A stretch of 64,000 bases of DNA from Xenoacremonium recifei (taxonomy: Eukaryota > Ascomycota > Sordariomycetes > Hypocreales > Nectriaceae), in NCBI GenBank assembly GCA_012184525.1, contig WOFQ01000062.1, positions 62,001-126,000 of the forward strand, given 5' to 3'. The notes beneath the pieces were generated by a model. The model did not search any database, was not told where the DNA came from, and saw nothing but the letters and a program-made list of their open reading frames with translations. Below, in pieces: positions 31,728 to 43,440 of the stretch; within the stretch, counting starts at the first letter, position 1, and each line of letters opens with the position of its first letter. The position numbers were made by a program, and so were the translations under genes.

Positions 31728-34621
31728 CTAGTGGTCTTTGGCTTGCGATGAAGAACCTGGACGGCTAGAGGTGAACTCTGCGTAGGTAGGGCTTTTGCCG
31801 CTCCCGCCCGATCCCGAGCCACTCTTGGGCCTGAAGAATGATCCAAAAATCCCTTCAGCTGGAGACGAACGGCGCTGGGTTGGCGCTTCCTGATCAGCTC
31901 TGTCATACTGGTTGGAGGCAGCACGGTAAGATCCTCCATATTGCTGGACAAAGGGGGACTCAGAATAATGGCTTCCGATGTTTGGTGATGTCTCTCGCGG
32001 GCCAGTAGGAACTCCAAACCTGGCCCAATCATGTTCATCATAAGGAACACGGGTGAAAGCCCCATTCGAGAAGCCAGGAGAGCGTGAACCGGGGACTGAG
32101 CCGGAAGATCCTGGGCGGTAACTCTTCGAGAAACCCTCTCTTCCCATGGAAGGAGTGCCGTAAAGAGACTCCGACGCATCCCATGCAAGATTTCGCGCCG
32201 TGTGACCGTCAAACATTGGGGTTCCCGCCTTCTTGGGAGAAGAAATCAAAGGGGAGCATCGATCCTTGGTTGTCTTTCCCGAAGCTTCGGGTTTGATGTC
32301 CTCCTGGGATGCGTCATGCGCAGAATCTACCTCTCGAATATCGACTGATGACTTGAACTTGACTGACTTGCTGAGTGACGACCTTCTCGATCCATTTGCT
32401 GCGTCGGACGACGTATCGCTGGAATTTTGTTTCTTTGTCGGCGACAGAATGCCGCGGGGCTTAGTCGCAGAAGGTTTCTCAGAAGTCGATTCATGAGGCT
32501 CATCTCGATGCTTCGAGCTGGAAGTCGCTGGGCGTCTCACGTCGCGGGCCTTTTTCACGTCCTGAACCGGCTCGTACTCCGCCTCAGACATTGAGCTGTC
32601 ACTTGAGTCCAATTCTTCAACATAAGGAGGCTGATACTTGCGGGATGCACGAGACTTGGTGGGCACGCTGTCCAAATCCTTGCCCATCTGAGATGACGAC
32701 TTTCGTTGTGTGCGTCTATCGGATGAGCCCGACTTGCGAGACGGATAGAAAGAAAGCGGTGGTGGTCTGTTTGATCTCTTTTCAGTGAGCGGACGCGGCT
32801 TTTCAGACCGAGCATTGCTCTTATTGAAACGATCTTTCGTCTTGTTGCCTCGTAACTTGGGCAAGACAACGCTTGTGCAAGAGCTATCCTCGATAGATGA
32901 GTCAAGCATTTCCATGGCCGGTTCTCGAGAAGTCCGCTTGGCACGGTCGGAGCGGCCGTGGGGTTGATGGCGGTTGTAGATCTGGGCCCTCGTGGAATCT
33001 CCGTCTTCATCCTGAGAACAAGGATCAAATCGATACAACTTCTCCGAGCCTCCCATTTCCTGTATTCAATCAGCATCAATGCTTTCATAGGATTCAGAAG
33101 ATGACATACTGTACCGACAACTGACTCATCAGCCAGAGCTTCGCCAGCCTTGACTTCCTTGAGACAGAGACCACAATAATTGTGCAAGATCGGATCTCCC
33201 GGAAGAATGGGATGCTCGCGTTGGAAGGTCTTGGACCTAGCTTGGCCGCAGCCGAAGCAGAAGTGATAGCGTCTAACAACACCTCGTTCGATCTTCTTGT
33301 CGCGACACACCTCACAGAGGCTAGCGGAAGGCTTTTGTCCCTGAATGAAAGGATACTTGGCGTGGAATTCAGGAGATCGAGCACAACCACATCCTGAACA
33401 GAGGTGGTGGTGGAGGCCTCGCTCTGGAGTTTGATTCTCAGGGGTATAAATACTCGGCTTGGCCTTGCGTGAAGCTTGCTGAAGAGGTGGAACAGTTGAA
33501 GATGGCGTAACAACACTGCTGTTATTGGCCCTCGAGCTGTTCTCTTGCAGTCCTCTCGTAGCAGCCTCTTGGACAGGCTGAGGTTGAGTGTCGGTCGTCG
33601 GTTTTGGCACCGACTTAGGAGCTTGACTGTCTTGAGGGACCTCCTGCTTAGCGATTGCAGCATTCATGGTCGAGTTGAGCTGATCCTGCAGGGTTCTGAG
33701 TTGATTTCTCAGAACTGGGTGGTCCGGCTGCTGAGCTAGATCCGCCATCTTGCGTTCAATGTCCCTCTGGATGATCTTCAGTTCTTGGGCGTACGGGCCC
33801 GAGGACGCTGCCCACCCAGGGGAACTGCCGGGTGATGGTGGATCTTGAACAGTCGCCGCTTTCTGTTGGACTGGTGGTGTGGTGTATATAGCAATTGGAT
33901 GTGAAATTGTTGGTGGTGATACATATTGAGACATCTGAGCAGGCCCCGACACTGGGGCAAAAGCAATTGGTTGTTGTTGCTGAAAGTACTGAGGCCCAAC
34001 TTGTTGAGCTTGTAGTCTAACAGCAGAAGTTCCAAAATCAGAAAAAACCGGAAAATCAGAAAAACTTTGAGAAAATCGTCTATCGTGCATATGAGCAGGA
34101 TGCGAGGTCGAAGATCGTACAGAAGAAGCTACACGCGGACGAGCTGCGTCCGGAGGAAAAGATGGCCGCGAAGAGCGGCGAGAAGATTTTCGAGAGCCAC
34201 GTCGCGAAGATGAACGACGTCGTGCTCTGACCGGAGTAGATGGTGTTGCTGGGGCTACCCAGACCCTGCGTTGTCTTGAGGACCGCGAGTATCGTGGTCT
34301 TGAGCCAGAAGATGATCGATATTTCGACATCGTGGGCGGCGAACGTGAGTGAGAAGACACAACCTCATCGGCATCTGATGCTTCTGAAGAGCCGTCGTCG
34401 TCGTCCTCGACTTCGTCGAATGAGGAGAAGTAAGAATCAGAATTGGCGGAGTCGTTGTCTTCGTTGTCAGATGAGTCGTAAAGGGCCTGTGATCTTGTAC
34501 GTGAAGCCCGTCGCTGAGCACGCTGAATCTGACGTCGTGAGGGCAGTCCAAAGGCTGCACTCAAGAGATCGATGCCAGCACTGCCTCGACGGCCTCGGCG
34601 ACGTTTGCTGCTGCGACTCAT
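31728..34621 (-). CDS. Ser/Arg-rich protein with duplicated CxxCG...CxxC motif (ends at first of two in-frame TAGs)
   Basis: Exons 34621-33110 and 33059-31728 around a 50-nt intron (donor GTATGT, branch CTGATTGA, acceptor ACAG) give 947 residues up to the first TAG. Order: basic RS-rich N-terminus (MSRSSKRRRGRRGS), acidic DEVEDDDD run, RRxSRKSSRRSS blocks, Gln-rich middle, a coiled segment (IQRDIERKMADL), then two copies of a Cys motif near residues 410-490 of the form CxxCGxxRSxxF...P...G...CxxC, and a Ser/Lys-rich, charged second half. The Cys pattern suggests two zinc-binding knuckles; I do not recognise a named family. The start follows the upstream leader and gives the conserved-looking RS N-terminus; an in-frame ATG at 34909 looks untranslated. 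Coding does not stop at 31728: see the next entry. Confidence 0.8.
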
Positions 34622-35080
34622 CGTGACTGTGCAAGGAGCATGGCACAGCGAAAAACGGTGGTGGAGTGGCAATCGGGAAGAAGAGCGGGAGGTCAAAAAA
34701 CAAAACTGGGCGAGGTAAGGGGGCCAAAGGGATGTTTGCTTAAGTGAGATGAGAGTGAAGTCAGAATTGTTGTTGTTTGTGGACGTGGGCCCAGTGACCC
34801 CGTGCCTTCCGTTTTGGCAACTGGCCGTTCGTGCTTTCCACGTTGACGTCAGGGCCTTTCTTCCGACTTGCCGAATTCTTGTCCCTTTCTTGTGAATGTC
34901 AATTGCCAATTATTGGCGAATAGGATCAAGAAGGGGAAAGGGGTGAAAACATCTTGATCTGAGATTGAAGAATTTATCGACACTCTGCCAACGCCGAAAC
35001 TCCAGAGACTATGCAAATTCTCGTCAATTTGGGTATTACCCCTTTTTCATCATCACCATCCTCTATACTCCCACAGCGTT
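34622..35080. other. Intergenic, RS-rich gene promoter / NOC4 3' flank
   Basis: These 459 bp between two minus-strand genes hold the leader of the RS-rich gene and the 3' flank of NOC4. No separate gene seen. Confidence 0.45.
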
Positions 35081-36844
35081 CTACGCAACTTCACTCTGCC
35101 TTGCAGCTCCAAAGTCCCAGAGCTTAGCCACAAGACTATCCGCCTCCTCCGCGCCGGGCTCCTGTGGCATGAACACTTTCTTGGGAATCTTGAACTCGAT
35201 GACAGGAGCCTTCTTGACGTCCTTGGCTAGTTCTGCATCGAGAAGCTGTGATCTCTATTAGTCAACATTCAGAGGTCGCGCTCAAGATACTTACCGTGGA
35301 ATATGAATGGTCAAGAAAGTCCTCGATATTGTAGGATTGCTTGGTAAATTGATCTGAGATGATCTTTGAGATAGTAGCTACGTTGGGATGATAGTGAGAT
35401 TGCAGCTGTACAAGCTCCCAGAGACAGCTGTCAATAGCTTGCGTCTGCATGGGGTCCGTTTCCTTCGCAAGGAAAGGGTCCTCCACGCCATGGTCACGGA
35501 TGTGCTTCTTCACCTCAGCGTCTTGGACTTCCCGGTGAATCATGAAAGTGCAAGAGGGGTGGCGCCTCAGCAGATTGTAAATCCAAGGCGTGAGGAAGAC
35601 GATGGCGCTTGGTGGCGCATTCAGAGCCAGCCGTGCCAGGCGCTTGACGAAGCTGGCTACAAGGGCAGCAGGCAAATGGGTTGATCCGAGAAAGGTGTCG
35701 AGGAGACGGAAGAATCGAGACCGATGCCTTGAATGGAGGATATCGCGGTCGAGAAGAGAGTAAAGTTTGTGGTAGAACGAGGGATAATCGAGGTTGCGCT
35801 CTTGAATGAGATAGAAGACGCCCGACAGTGCCAGAAGCGACATCGAACCACCTTCATCATAAGAATTGGTTAGAAAATCGGCCAGTAGCTCCGGCTTCGT
35901 AAACCACGGGGCGATGATGGTCGAGATAATGTCGAGCACCTGTTTCCGCTGGTCCTTGGATTCGACAAGAGTCATAAGGGCCAGCCAAGCCTCTTGACCC
36001 TGTCTTTTATGATGGTTGACGTTCAGCAGTGAGTGAGCCTTCTTCTTGGGTCGTGGAATGTAGAAGTCTTCGAGCTCGTCTGCAGACTCGGGCACACCAT
36101 CGAGAGCAGACAATAGTGTGAACATTCTGTCGAACAATACGCCCGATGCTCCCTGGCCGTCCCTATCCTCGACAATGCTCCTGTATATAATCAGCGGCAA
36201 GCCTTGCAAGGCATCGTAGAGGTGACCTACTTGACTGAGTGAAAGGTGTAGTATCGAATGTCGTCGTACTGCTCAGCATACTCCTCCACGTAGGCCTTGA
36301 CCAACTCCTCGTCGTTCGACATGACAACAGCCGATAATATGTTTTGCAGGGTTGTCTTCGGAAAGCTGTAGACGTCGTCCTTGCCGTGAAGATACACACC
36401 CTCAGCCTGAAGCACTCGCATGCTGAGAGTGAGAGCCGTCGTCGCTAGATCCTCATCTTCTAGAAGCTGCAACAGCTGCGTCTTGTACGTTGCAAACTGC
36501 TCCTTCAACCAACTCACAACAACGAGGTCTTTCTCGGAGAGAGACTTCTTTGGGATGAGAGCACCCTGAGCTAGCAGCCGCACGAAAACCCTGCAAAGAG
36601 CTACCGCAGCCAGCATGGGCTCGGGGCCGTCACTGGTGGAATCGTTCATAATACTGAGCAGCACCGTGATGTCGTTGTAGTTCTTCCTTGATTCGAGAAT
36701 TCCCTGCTCCATGAGGAGGATCTTGGCGTTAGGATCCTCAGCTTCATCTTCGCTGGAAGAGGACCTTCTTCGCTTGTTGGGCTTTTCAGATTTCGAGGAC
36801 GTCTTTTTTCGCTTGACGCGATCACCTTCTGTTGGCTTCGGCAT
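35081..36844 (-). CDS. NOC4: Nucleolar complex protein 4 (NOC4, CBF/MAK21 domain)
   Basis: Noc4 pairs with Nop14 in the 90S pre-ribosome and is needed for 40S subunit maturation and export. Exons 36844-36231, 36180-35295 and 35245-35081 (introns 50 and 49 nt) give 554 residues. A lysine/serine-rich nuclear-localisation N-terminus (MPKPTEGDRVKRKKTSSKSE) is followed by alpha-helical repeats. The CBF/MAK21 domain lies in the second half: GVFYLIQERNLDYPSFYHKL, LLDRDILHSRHRSRFFRLLD, FLGSTHLPAALVASFVKRLA, FLTPWIYNLLRRHPSC. The last exon (LLDAELAKDVKKAPVIEFK) was found by splicing and contains the conserved basic end. It is divergent from ATP4 and shares a 364-bp upstream region with it. Confidence 0.95.
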
Positions 36845-37208
36845 TTTTCTGTGATCAAACAAAGGCGGGAAAAGCCGAGATATGCTGTAGAACTGTTGGA
36901 CGGTTGAATAAATATGAGAAGAATTTCACGCTGATATATGTCTACGCAACGGCAAAGTGTAAGTCGTCAAGATCAAAAAGTCCATGAAATCTTTCTTCAC
37001 CTTGAATTTTGAGCCAATCAGCGGACAGCTGGCCCCAGACATGGACGCACGGCAAAACCTCGGTGCAAAGCTCCGAGCCTCCGATGCTGCGCAATTTACA
37101 AGTCACGTGGCTTTGATTGTTGCCGAGCTAGCGCGATAAAACCTCAACCTCAACTCCAGCTTCCGAGCAACGACAAGCCCCCGATACCCCATCACGACTC
37201 ATCTCACA
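36845..37208. promoter_or_regulatory. Bidirectional promoter NOC4 (-) / ATP4 (+)
   Basis: A 364-bp divergent intergenic region. It contains a CCAAT box (37014-37023). No TATA box is evident on the ATP4 side. Confidence 0.6.
37014..37023 (+). promoter_or_regulatory. CCAAT box (CCAATCAGCG), ATP4 side
   Basis: CCAATCA is the preferred core of the fungal Hap/CBC CCAAT-binding complex, which regulates respiratory genes. The site lies about 190 bp upstream of the ATP4 start and matches 10 of 10 bases with the element upstream of the complex I 49-kDa gene. Confidence 0.5.
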
Positions 37209-38177
37209 ATGGCGTCACGCTTGGCTCGAAGCGCCGTCGGTACGTCGAGCCCTCGATCTCCGCGCAATTGGGCGCTGGATTGGCCTTAATTGGCCTCCTG
37301 GAACGCTCCCTGAGCAACTTGGACTGACGGACTGATTGACAATACAGGCGCCGCTCCCCTCCTCCGCCCTACCCTCGCTCGCCGAGCCGCTCCTGCCATC
37401 TCCGCCGCCGCCGCGCGCTTCAACAGTAACGTCCCGGCCGAGAAGCCCGAGGCCAAGGCCAAGAGCATCATCGACTCGCTGCCCGGCAGCAGCCTGCTCA
37501 GCAAGAGCGCCATCCTCAGCTCCGCCGCCGGTCTGAGCATCTACGCCATCAGCAACGAGTACTATGTCATGAACGAGGAGACCATCATCGCCGTCTGCCT
37601 GCTCTCCGTCTGGGGCGGCCTGATCAAGTACGGCGGGCCCATGTACAAGGAGTGGGCGCAGGCCCAGAACGACAAGATCAAGAACATCCTCAACAGCGCC
37701 CGCGCCGACCACACCGAGGCCGTCAAGACCCGCATTGAGGACGTCAAGCAGATGGGCGGCGTTGTCGACATCACCAAGACTCTCTTTGAGGTTTCCAAGG
37801 TAAGGAAGGGACATGTTTTGCGATGGAATACCCGCAGGAGACCGCATGCTGACGGAATTGCTGCTATAGGAGACCGCCAAGCTTGAGGCTGAGGCCTTCG
37901 AGCTTGAGCAGAAGACTGCCCTGGCCGCCGAGGCCAAGACCGTCCTCGACTCCTGGGTCCGATACGAGAGCCAGGTCAAGCAGCGACAGCAGAAGGAGTT
38001 GGCCGAGTCCATCATTGCCAAGGTCCAGAAGGAGCTCCAGAACCCCAAGGTCCTGCAGCAGATCCTCCAGCAGAGCGTGGCCGACGTTGAGAGTACGTGT
38101 CCCGACACCGGAGCCCCGTCTAATTCAATTGAATGCTAACGCCTTCTACAGAGATCGTTGCCTCTAAGGCCCAATAG
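37209..38177 (+). CDS. ATP4: Mitochondrial ATP synthase F0 subunit 4 (subunit b)
   Basis: Subunit 4/b is the peripheral-stalk subunit of F1F0-ATP synthase in the inner membrane. Exons 37209-37239, 37348-37799, 37870-38092 and 38152-38177 give 243 residues, the normal length. The N-terminus MASRLARSAVGAAPLLRPTL is a mitochondrial presequence. SLLSKSAILSSAAGLSIYAI and the following EETIIAVCLLSVWGGLIKYG form the two membrane segments, and the C-terminal two thirds is the long charged helix of the stator (VKTRIEDVKQMGG, ELEQKTALAAEAKTVLDSWV). Introns are 108, 70 and 59 nt. The divergent neighbour is NOC4; the 3' end converges with the Heh/Src1 gene. Confidence 0.95.
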
Positions 38178-38862
38178 ATCATTCCCCGTCCACACTAGAG
38201 TCTCGAAAAGATTCCAAAGTTTCCCTTTGTACCCCCTCTGTGTTATAACAACACCTGTGCATTAGCCGAATCAATTCAAGATACTAGTTTTCTTTTGCCA
38301 ATGGTCAATTGCGTTGATCTCACCGTGAGAAGTGATGTCTCAATGATTTGTCAATTGAATCTACCTAACCTTGCTGTCTGAGCTATATAGTACCCATTTC
38401 CACCTATCGGAAAAGATCGGAGCCTAGGGTCAAGTCCCAGTCAGCCATACAAACAATGGCCAAAAAATGCAAATATGAAATCAATCTGACAGACGAACGG
38501 AAACTAGTATGATTTTCCTGAATAAATAATTCCACCCAGTTCAATTGAGTCATCATCAGTGTTGTTGAAACACGGATTATGGCGCGTATAAAGCCATTTT
38601 ACTCGGGGAGAACTCCAATTGCAAGCGACGAAGGCGAAGTGTAAAAATACTCATTTGATATGAAATTGAATCATGGACAGTAAACCGCGTGTTTATACAG
38701 TTGCTGAACAGGGAGCTCATCATAAGGAGCTTCACCTCCGGAACGCCAACCCAGTCCTCTACTCCCAAAGAGACGGACCCAGCCAACGACCGCCACCAGC
38801 CATAACGGTCTCAGACAATAAATACCAGAAAAAGAAAAAGGAAATGATTACTGAGTTGGCCG
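38178..38862. other. Intergenic, convergent 3' flanks of ATP4 and Heh/Src1
   Basis: 685 bp, AT-rich, between two convergent stop codons. A plus-strand open frame at 38673-38942 overlaps the end of the neighbouring gene and looks spurious. Confidence 0.45.
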
Positions 38863-40998
38863 CTAGTAGATTGGCCGTGACTCCTCCCACCTTTTCATCT
38901 GCACCGTCTCCTTCTCTTTCACCTCAGGAGACTCGGACTTGAACTCTTCGCGTCCAAACGAGACTCGCCCGCTGCGTCGTCGCCGTGCACCTTCACCAGC
39001 GATGGGACCAATCCATTCCCATGCTCGACCGACCTCTCCGCTGCGGCCCTCTCGCTGACTCGTGCGAACATTGCTGTTCAGTTCGACGACGGCTTTAACG
39101 CGATGCCAGATGCGTTCCCGTTCAGCCAAAGAGTGCACCGAACGGAGCACATCGTCTCGCAAGTTCGGCAAAAACAGCCAAGGATCATCGATATCCTCCT
39201 CGCCCAGCTCCTTCTGATTGGCAAGTCTTCCCAAAACGAGGTCAACCAGGGCCGGGATCTGGGCCGATGTAGCTACATGTTTCCGATACCGGGCCCGCAT
39301 GTAGAAGATGGCTAGAATACCGAAACCTAGAAGTCCAGCTGGGAGTCGATATCTTGCCACTCTGAGTCGTGCGGATCGTTTGACCGCGCAGCTGAGCGAA
39401 AGGCGAGCGAGAGAGGTTGACGTGAGCCGTCGAATTGGAATATCGGAGGAACCGGGCGTTCTGTAGGGTCAAGAACGGATCTGGTTAGTTAAAAGTCAGA
39501 AATAATGAATGAAGAAAAATCATGGAGTGTGTGTCGCCATGCAGGGGAGTTTAATAAGATTGTTTCTGACTTACCGAGTCTCAATCACCTCCACCTCATC
39601 CCGGGCTGTGACCTCGCCAATCGCGGCAGCCCAAAGGTCGTCAAACTCATCGCTATTGAGTCTCTTGGACCGCTTTCTGCTGACAGTCGCCTTGAGCTCC
39701 TCCTCAGGGATAGCAGGAGACTCTTCCTTCTTGCCCTCTTCGTCGACGAGCTCGCCGCACTCGAACTTGGCCCGACGCTCGCGAAGCTCTTCAATGGCCT
39801 TGTCGGCGACGGCTTGGACACGACGGACTTTCTCACCATCAGGTTCGCAAGTTGGCGGCAGAGGGACCAGACCACCAAGCGACAAGGGATGGGGCTTCAG
39901 AATGAAGTCGGGTTCGCATCGGACAGAGAAGTCCTCGTAGCAGAAGGCATGCTGCGGACACGGTTCGCACTGGGGTTCGATAAACGGCAGTAGCGCATCT
40001 GGGACTGTGATCTCCGGGGGGAGTAGTTCCTTAGCAGGACGTCCCAAGCCGCAATAGCCAACAGCAATCTTCTCCTGCCTGTACCAGGCGAGATATGCGC
40101 CCAGCAGTGCCACGAAGAGCACGAAGAGAGGAGTTCCAGCGCCGGATCTCCTCGCAGCTGCCGGTTTGCGAGGCACCACTTCCAGCTCGCCTCGGTGAGC
40201 TGCCTCCTCAAGTTCCAATTGCTCGTCCGGAGTGAATTCCTCGCCAGGCTCGAGGACGTATTCGGGAGTCACGGGTCGCTGCTTGGGAGGCGTCACATCA
40301 AACACCTTCCTGGCATCGGTAGGGTAGTTGTCAGTTCGACGTCGCGTGGATCCTTTGACGCTCTGAACGGTATCGCCGCCGGTTGTACGTCGTCGGCTGC
40401 TGGGGGTCTTGGTCGCGGGTGGTGAACTTCCACTCTGAAAGGGGTTGTCGTAGGTGAAGACGCTCTCCTCATGATCCTCTTCGACGGGAAGCTCTTCCTC
40501 CTCCGGCTCAGGCTTTATCTGAGGCGTGACGGTCCTCCTGCTTCGACGGGTAGATTGAGGAGGCTCGTAGTACGGCTCCGGCTCCTGTGTATGGGAGAGT
40601 GCCCTGCTGACGGATCGCGCGCTGCGCTTCGTCGGGCTTCGCGGAGCAGGGGTTGCCACATCGTCATCCTCGACCTTGATCCTTCTGGACACTTTCCTAG
40701 GTGACTTGGATCGTCTGACAGAGGCGGGCGGAGCCAAATCGTAGTCGTCCCAGGTTCCGGTGTCCTCTGCGCTACCAGCATTCACGATGCCCATGCTGGA
40801 ACGCTTCGCCCGCGCCCGCTGGGCTCGCAGCTTCGGGGCCTGTGGCATGACATATTCATTTACCAGATCAACGAGCTGGCCCTTCTTCGCGGTTGCGGGG
40901 TACTCGACGTTGTGGGTGACGAGAATGGACCGCAGTCGTGGGATGGTGACACTGCGCGGGTCGAAGCCCTCCTGCAGGTAGTCGTCGGCGTCCGCCAT
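38863..40998 (-). CDS. Inner nuclear membrane protein, Heh1/Src1 family (HeH/LEM + Man1-Src1 C-terminal domain)
   Basis: Exons 40998-39575 and 39460-38863 around a 114-nt intron give 673 residues. An N-terminal helix-extension-helix domain (about 7-60: FDPRSVTIPRLRSILVTHNV, then KKGQLVDLVNEYV) is followed by a basic, Ser-rich disordered region with nuclear-localisation-like runs. The first transmembrane helix is near 286-306 (GTPLFVLFVALLGAYLAW). The lumenal part with paired cysteines (CEPCPQHAFCYEDFSVRCEP) precedes a second helix near 512-530 (GLLGFGILAIFY) and the winged-helix-like Man1-Src1 end with DDPWLFLPNLRDDVLR. Known members tether rDNA and telomeres and assist nuclear pore quality control. 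The intron uses the CTACAG acceptor; an earlier CAG sits too close to the branch. Confidence 0.92.
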
Positions 40999-41651
40999 GA
41001 TGATGATGAAACCGAGATACCTCTTTGATCGAAGCTGTCGAGAGTAAAAGTTGAGGAATGCAAAGAGGCGGAAAGGTTTGCGGGATGGTTGACGTCTTCA
41101 ACAGCTTATCTGGCTTTGTTGCGCCACGCACGGACGGGCTCCCTCAGCCTCAGACGAGACAAGTTTAGGTCTCTGGCAGAGGTCAACAAAGACGGCCGCA
41201 GGTCTGCAGTAGCGCGAGGAGAGGAATCAGCGGGATCGCGAAGCCGCTCCGACAGCTCTGGCACGATCGTCACCCTGCATATGAGGAGAAATTGGGCGTC
41301 GCGGGGATGATGTTTCCGCGAAGATTTGTCGCGGCGGGATGGATGTTGATGAAAGACCCTTGACGCAATGATAGCGCCGTTGTCTGTGGCAACTTAGACC
41401 CGGACGAAAAAGTTGGCGCTTTCCCCCATGTCACTTGACCTGCTTTTTTCTGTTCGGCTAGGCAGCACTAGCCACAAGCCCCACCGCGCCACGTTTTCGC
41501 CACACTTTAGCTCGGAAGCTCTATCGAACCACTGGAGCACGAATTATTATCGCGACGGACCTCCAGCATGTGAACTGGTGACCCAATACTCCCCGCGAGG
41601 CCTCCTTCTTTTTCTCACCCTCCAATCGACTTCATCTGACACCTCCGCAGC
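40999..41651. promoter_or_regulatory. Divergent promoter, Heh/Src1 (-) / COQ6 (+)
   Basis: 653 bp between two divergent starts. CCAAT pentamers occur at 41583-41587 and 41622-41626, very close to the COQ6 ATG. No gene seen; open frames here are extensions of the neighbours in other frames. Confidence 0.45.
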
Positions 41652-43179
41652 ATGGCAACTCCTCGGACTCTGCTGGGTCAGCCCCGATTCGTCTGTCGAA
41701 GCTGCGTTCGCCAGTACCAGTCCCGCCTTCGCAGGTCGTATGCCACCGTCACCTCCAACGACATCTACGATGTTGTCTGCGTAGGTGGCGGGCCAGCTGG
41801 GCTGAGTCTGCTTACAGCTCTCCGTACGCGCAACTACAAACCTCTTATCAGTAAGATCTAGCTAACATCCAGTCTCAGGAGCCAACCCCGCCACCTCCCG
41901 TCTCCGCGTCGCCCTCGTCGAAGCCCAAGACCTCGCCAAGGTCTCCTCCTTCTCGCTCCCCCTTACCCAATTCTCCAACCGATGCAGCTCCCTCACACCG
42001 GCATCGGCCCAGTTCCTCAACGCCATTGGCGCCTGGGAGCACATGCGGCGCGATCGCATTCAGGACTACCATGAGATGCAGGTGTGGGACGGCGTCACGG
42101 ACGCCCGCATCGAGTTCGACTGGCAGCCCGGATCCCAGGCCGCGGGCAAGACCATTGCATATATGATCGAGAATTTGAATCTCACCTCGGGTCTCCTCAA
42201 ACGACTAGAGCAACTGGGAAGTGTGGAAGTCTTTGACAAGACCAAGGTGGAGAGCATTGATCTCGGCGAGGAGACGGAGGATCTGGACTTGAGGGAGTGG
42301 CCTGTTGTGCAGCTATCTGGAGGCAAGACGCTTGCGGCTCGCCTGCTTGTCGGTGCCGACGGTGCCAACAGTCCCGTTCGGGCCTTCGCCGGCATTCAGG
42401 CTCGCGGCTGGGACTATGGCCGGCACGGGGTTGTCGCGACGCTGGAGCTGGAGGGCGACGGATGGGGCGGCGAGTACACCAAGATCGCCTACCAACGCTT
42501 CCTGCCCACTGGCCCTATCGCAATGCTACCTCTGCCTGGAAACTACGCCAGTCTGGTTTGGTCAACAACCCCCGAGAAGGCGGCGCTCCTCAAGAGCCTG
42601 TCCCCGAAGGACTTCATCGCCATGGTCAACGCCGCGTTCCGTCTCAGCCCCGTTGACATCGCGTACATGCACACGCAACAGGCTGGTCAAGAAGACGAGC
42701 TTGCATGGCGGACGCAGCACACACATTTCAACGCCGAGGCGGTTCCTCTCCCCGTCGTTGGCGTTCAGGAGGGCAGCGTGGCCTCGTTTCCCCTGAAGCT
42801 GCGTCACGCCGACACGTATACGGGCGAGCGCGTGGCCCTCGTCGGCGACGCTGCGCACACCATCCACCCCCTAGCTGGCCAAGGTCTGAACCAAGGTCAG
42901 GGCGACGTGCAGAGTTTGGCTAAGACGATTGAGTATGCCGTCTCGCATGGCCAGGACATCGGCACCCAGCTGGCCCTCGAGCCTTACAACAGCGAGCGCT
43001 ACGCTGCCAACCATGTGCTCCTCGGCGTTTGCGACAAGCTGCACAAGCTCTACTCGGTTGATAGCGGCCCCTTAGTCCCGCTGAGATCGTTTGGCCTTAA
43101 AGCTGTGAATGCTCTCGGGCCTCTGAAGAACTTCATCATGGAGCAGGCGGCTGCCAACGGCTCCAAGAAAATCATCTAA
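41652..43179 (+). CDS. COQ6: Ubiquinone biosynthesis flavin monooxygenase COQ6
   Basis: COQ6 carries out the C5 hydroxylation step of coenzyme Q synthesis in the mitochondrial CoQ complex. Exons 41652-41823 and 41879-43179 around a 55-nt intron give 490 residues. An Arg-rich mitochondrial presequence precedes the FAD-binding VCVGGGPAGLSLLTAL motif; the DG motif is GADGANSPVR and the second FAD motif GDAAHTIHPLAGQGLNQGQG. The junction with the second of two tandem acceptors restores LRANPATSRLRVALVEAQDL, matching the family; the first acceptor, 6 nt earlier, is also in frame and would give LLSGANP. The C-terminus ends FIMEQAAANGSKKII. Neighbours are Heh/Src1 (divergent) and the complex I 49-kDa gene (convergent). 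Confidence 0.95.
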
Positions 43180-43440
43180 CTTGTGTACACATATACCTAC
43201 CAACCTGTATCAATCATTGTAGTATTAGAACCGGGAAACGAGCGGAGGGCAGTTAAAAATGGCTTAAATATGAAAAGTCTTATTCTGATTTCACAACACT
43301 CACACATCACCTCCCACGCATAGCTCCCACTCCGGGCACAACGACGTTTTGTAGGAGTATTTACCGTAGTCTCCTAGTCAGCTATGATTACAGACAAAGA
43401 AAACACATTCCAACTTGCTTCTTCAATCATCCCCCAGTCT

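Noticed and set aside
31313..32212. Alternative minus-strand frame as the real 3' end of the RS-rich gene
   Set aside because: It could be joined by a weak GTTCAC donor and the CACTAG acceptor, but the sequence has shadow-like composition, ends without reaching the spliced acidic exon, and the parental frame reads as protein on both sides of the TAGs.
34622..34909. N-terminal extension of the RS-rich protein from an ATG at 34909
   Set aside because: The extension has no conserved character and lies in leader sequence; the RS-rich start at 34621 is the natural one.
37215..38108. 297-codon open frame on the minus strand
   Set aside because: Antisense to ATP4, which is certain from its conserved sequence and splice sites.
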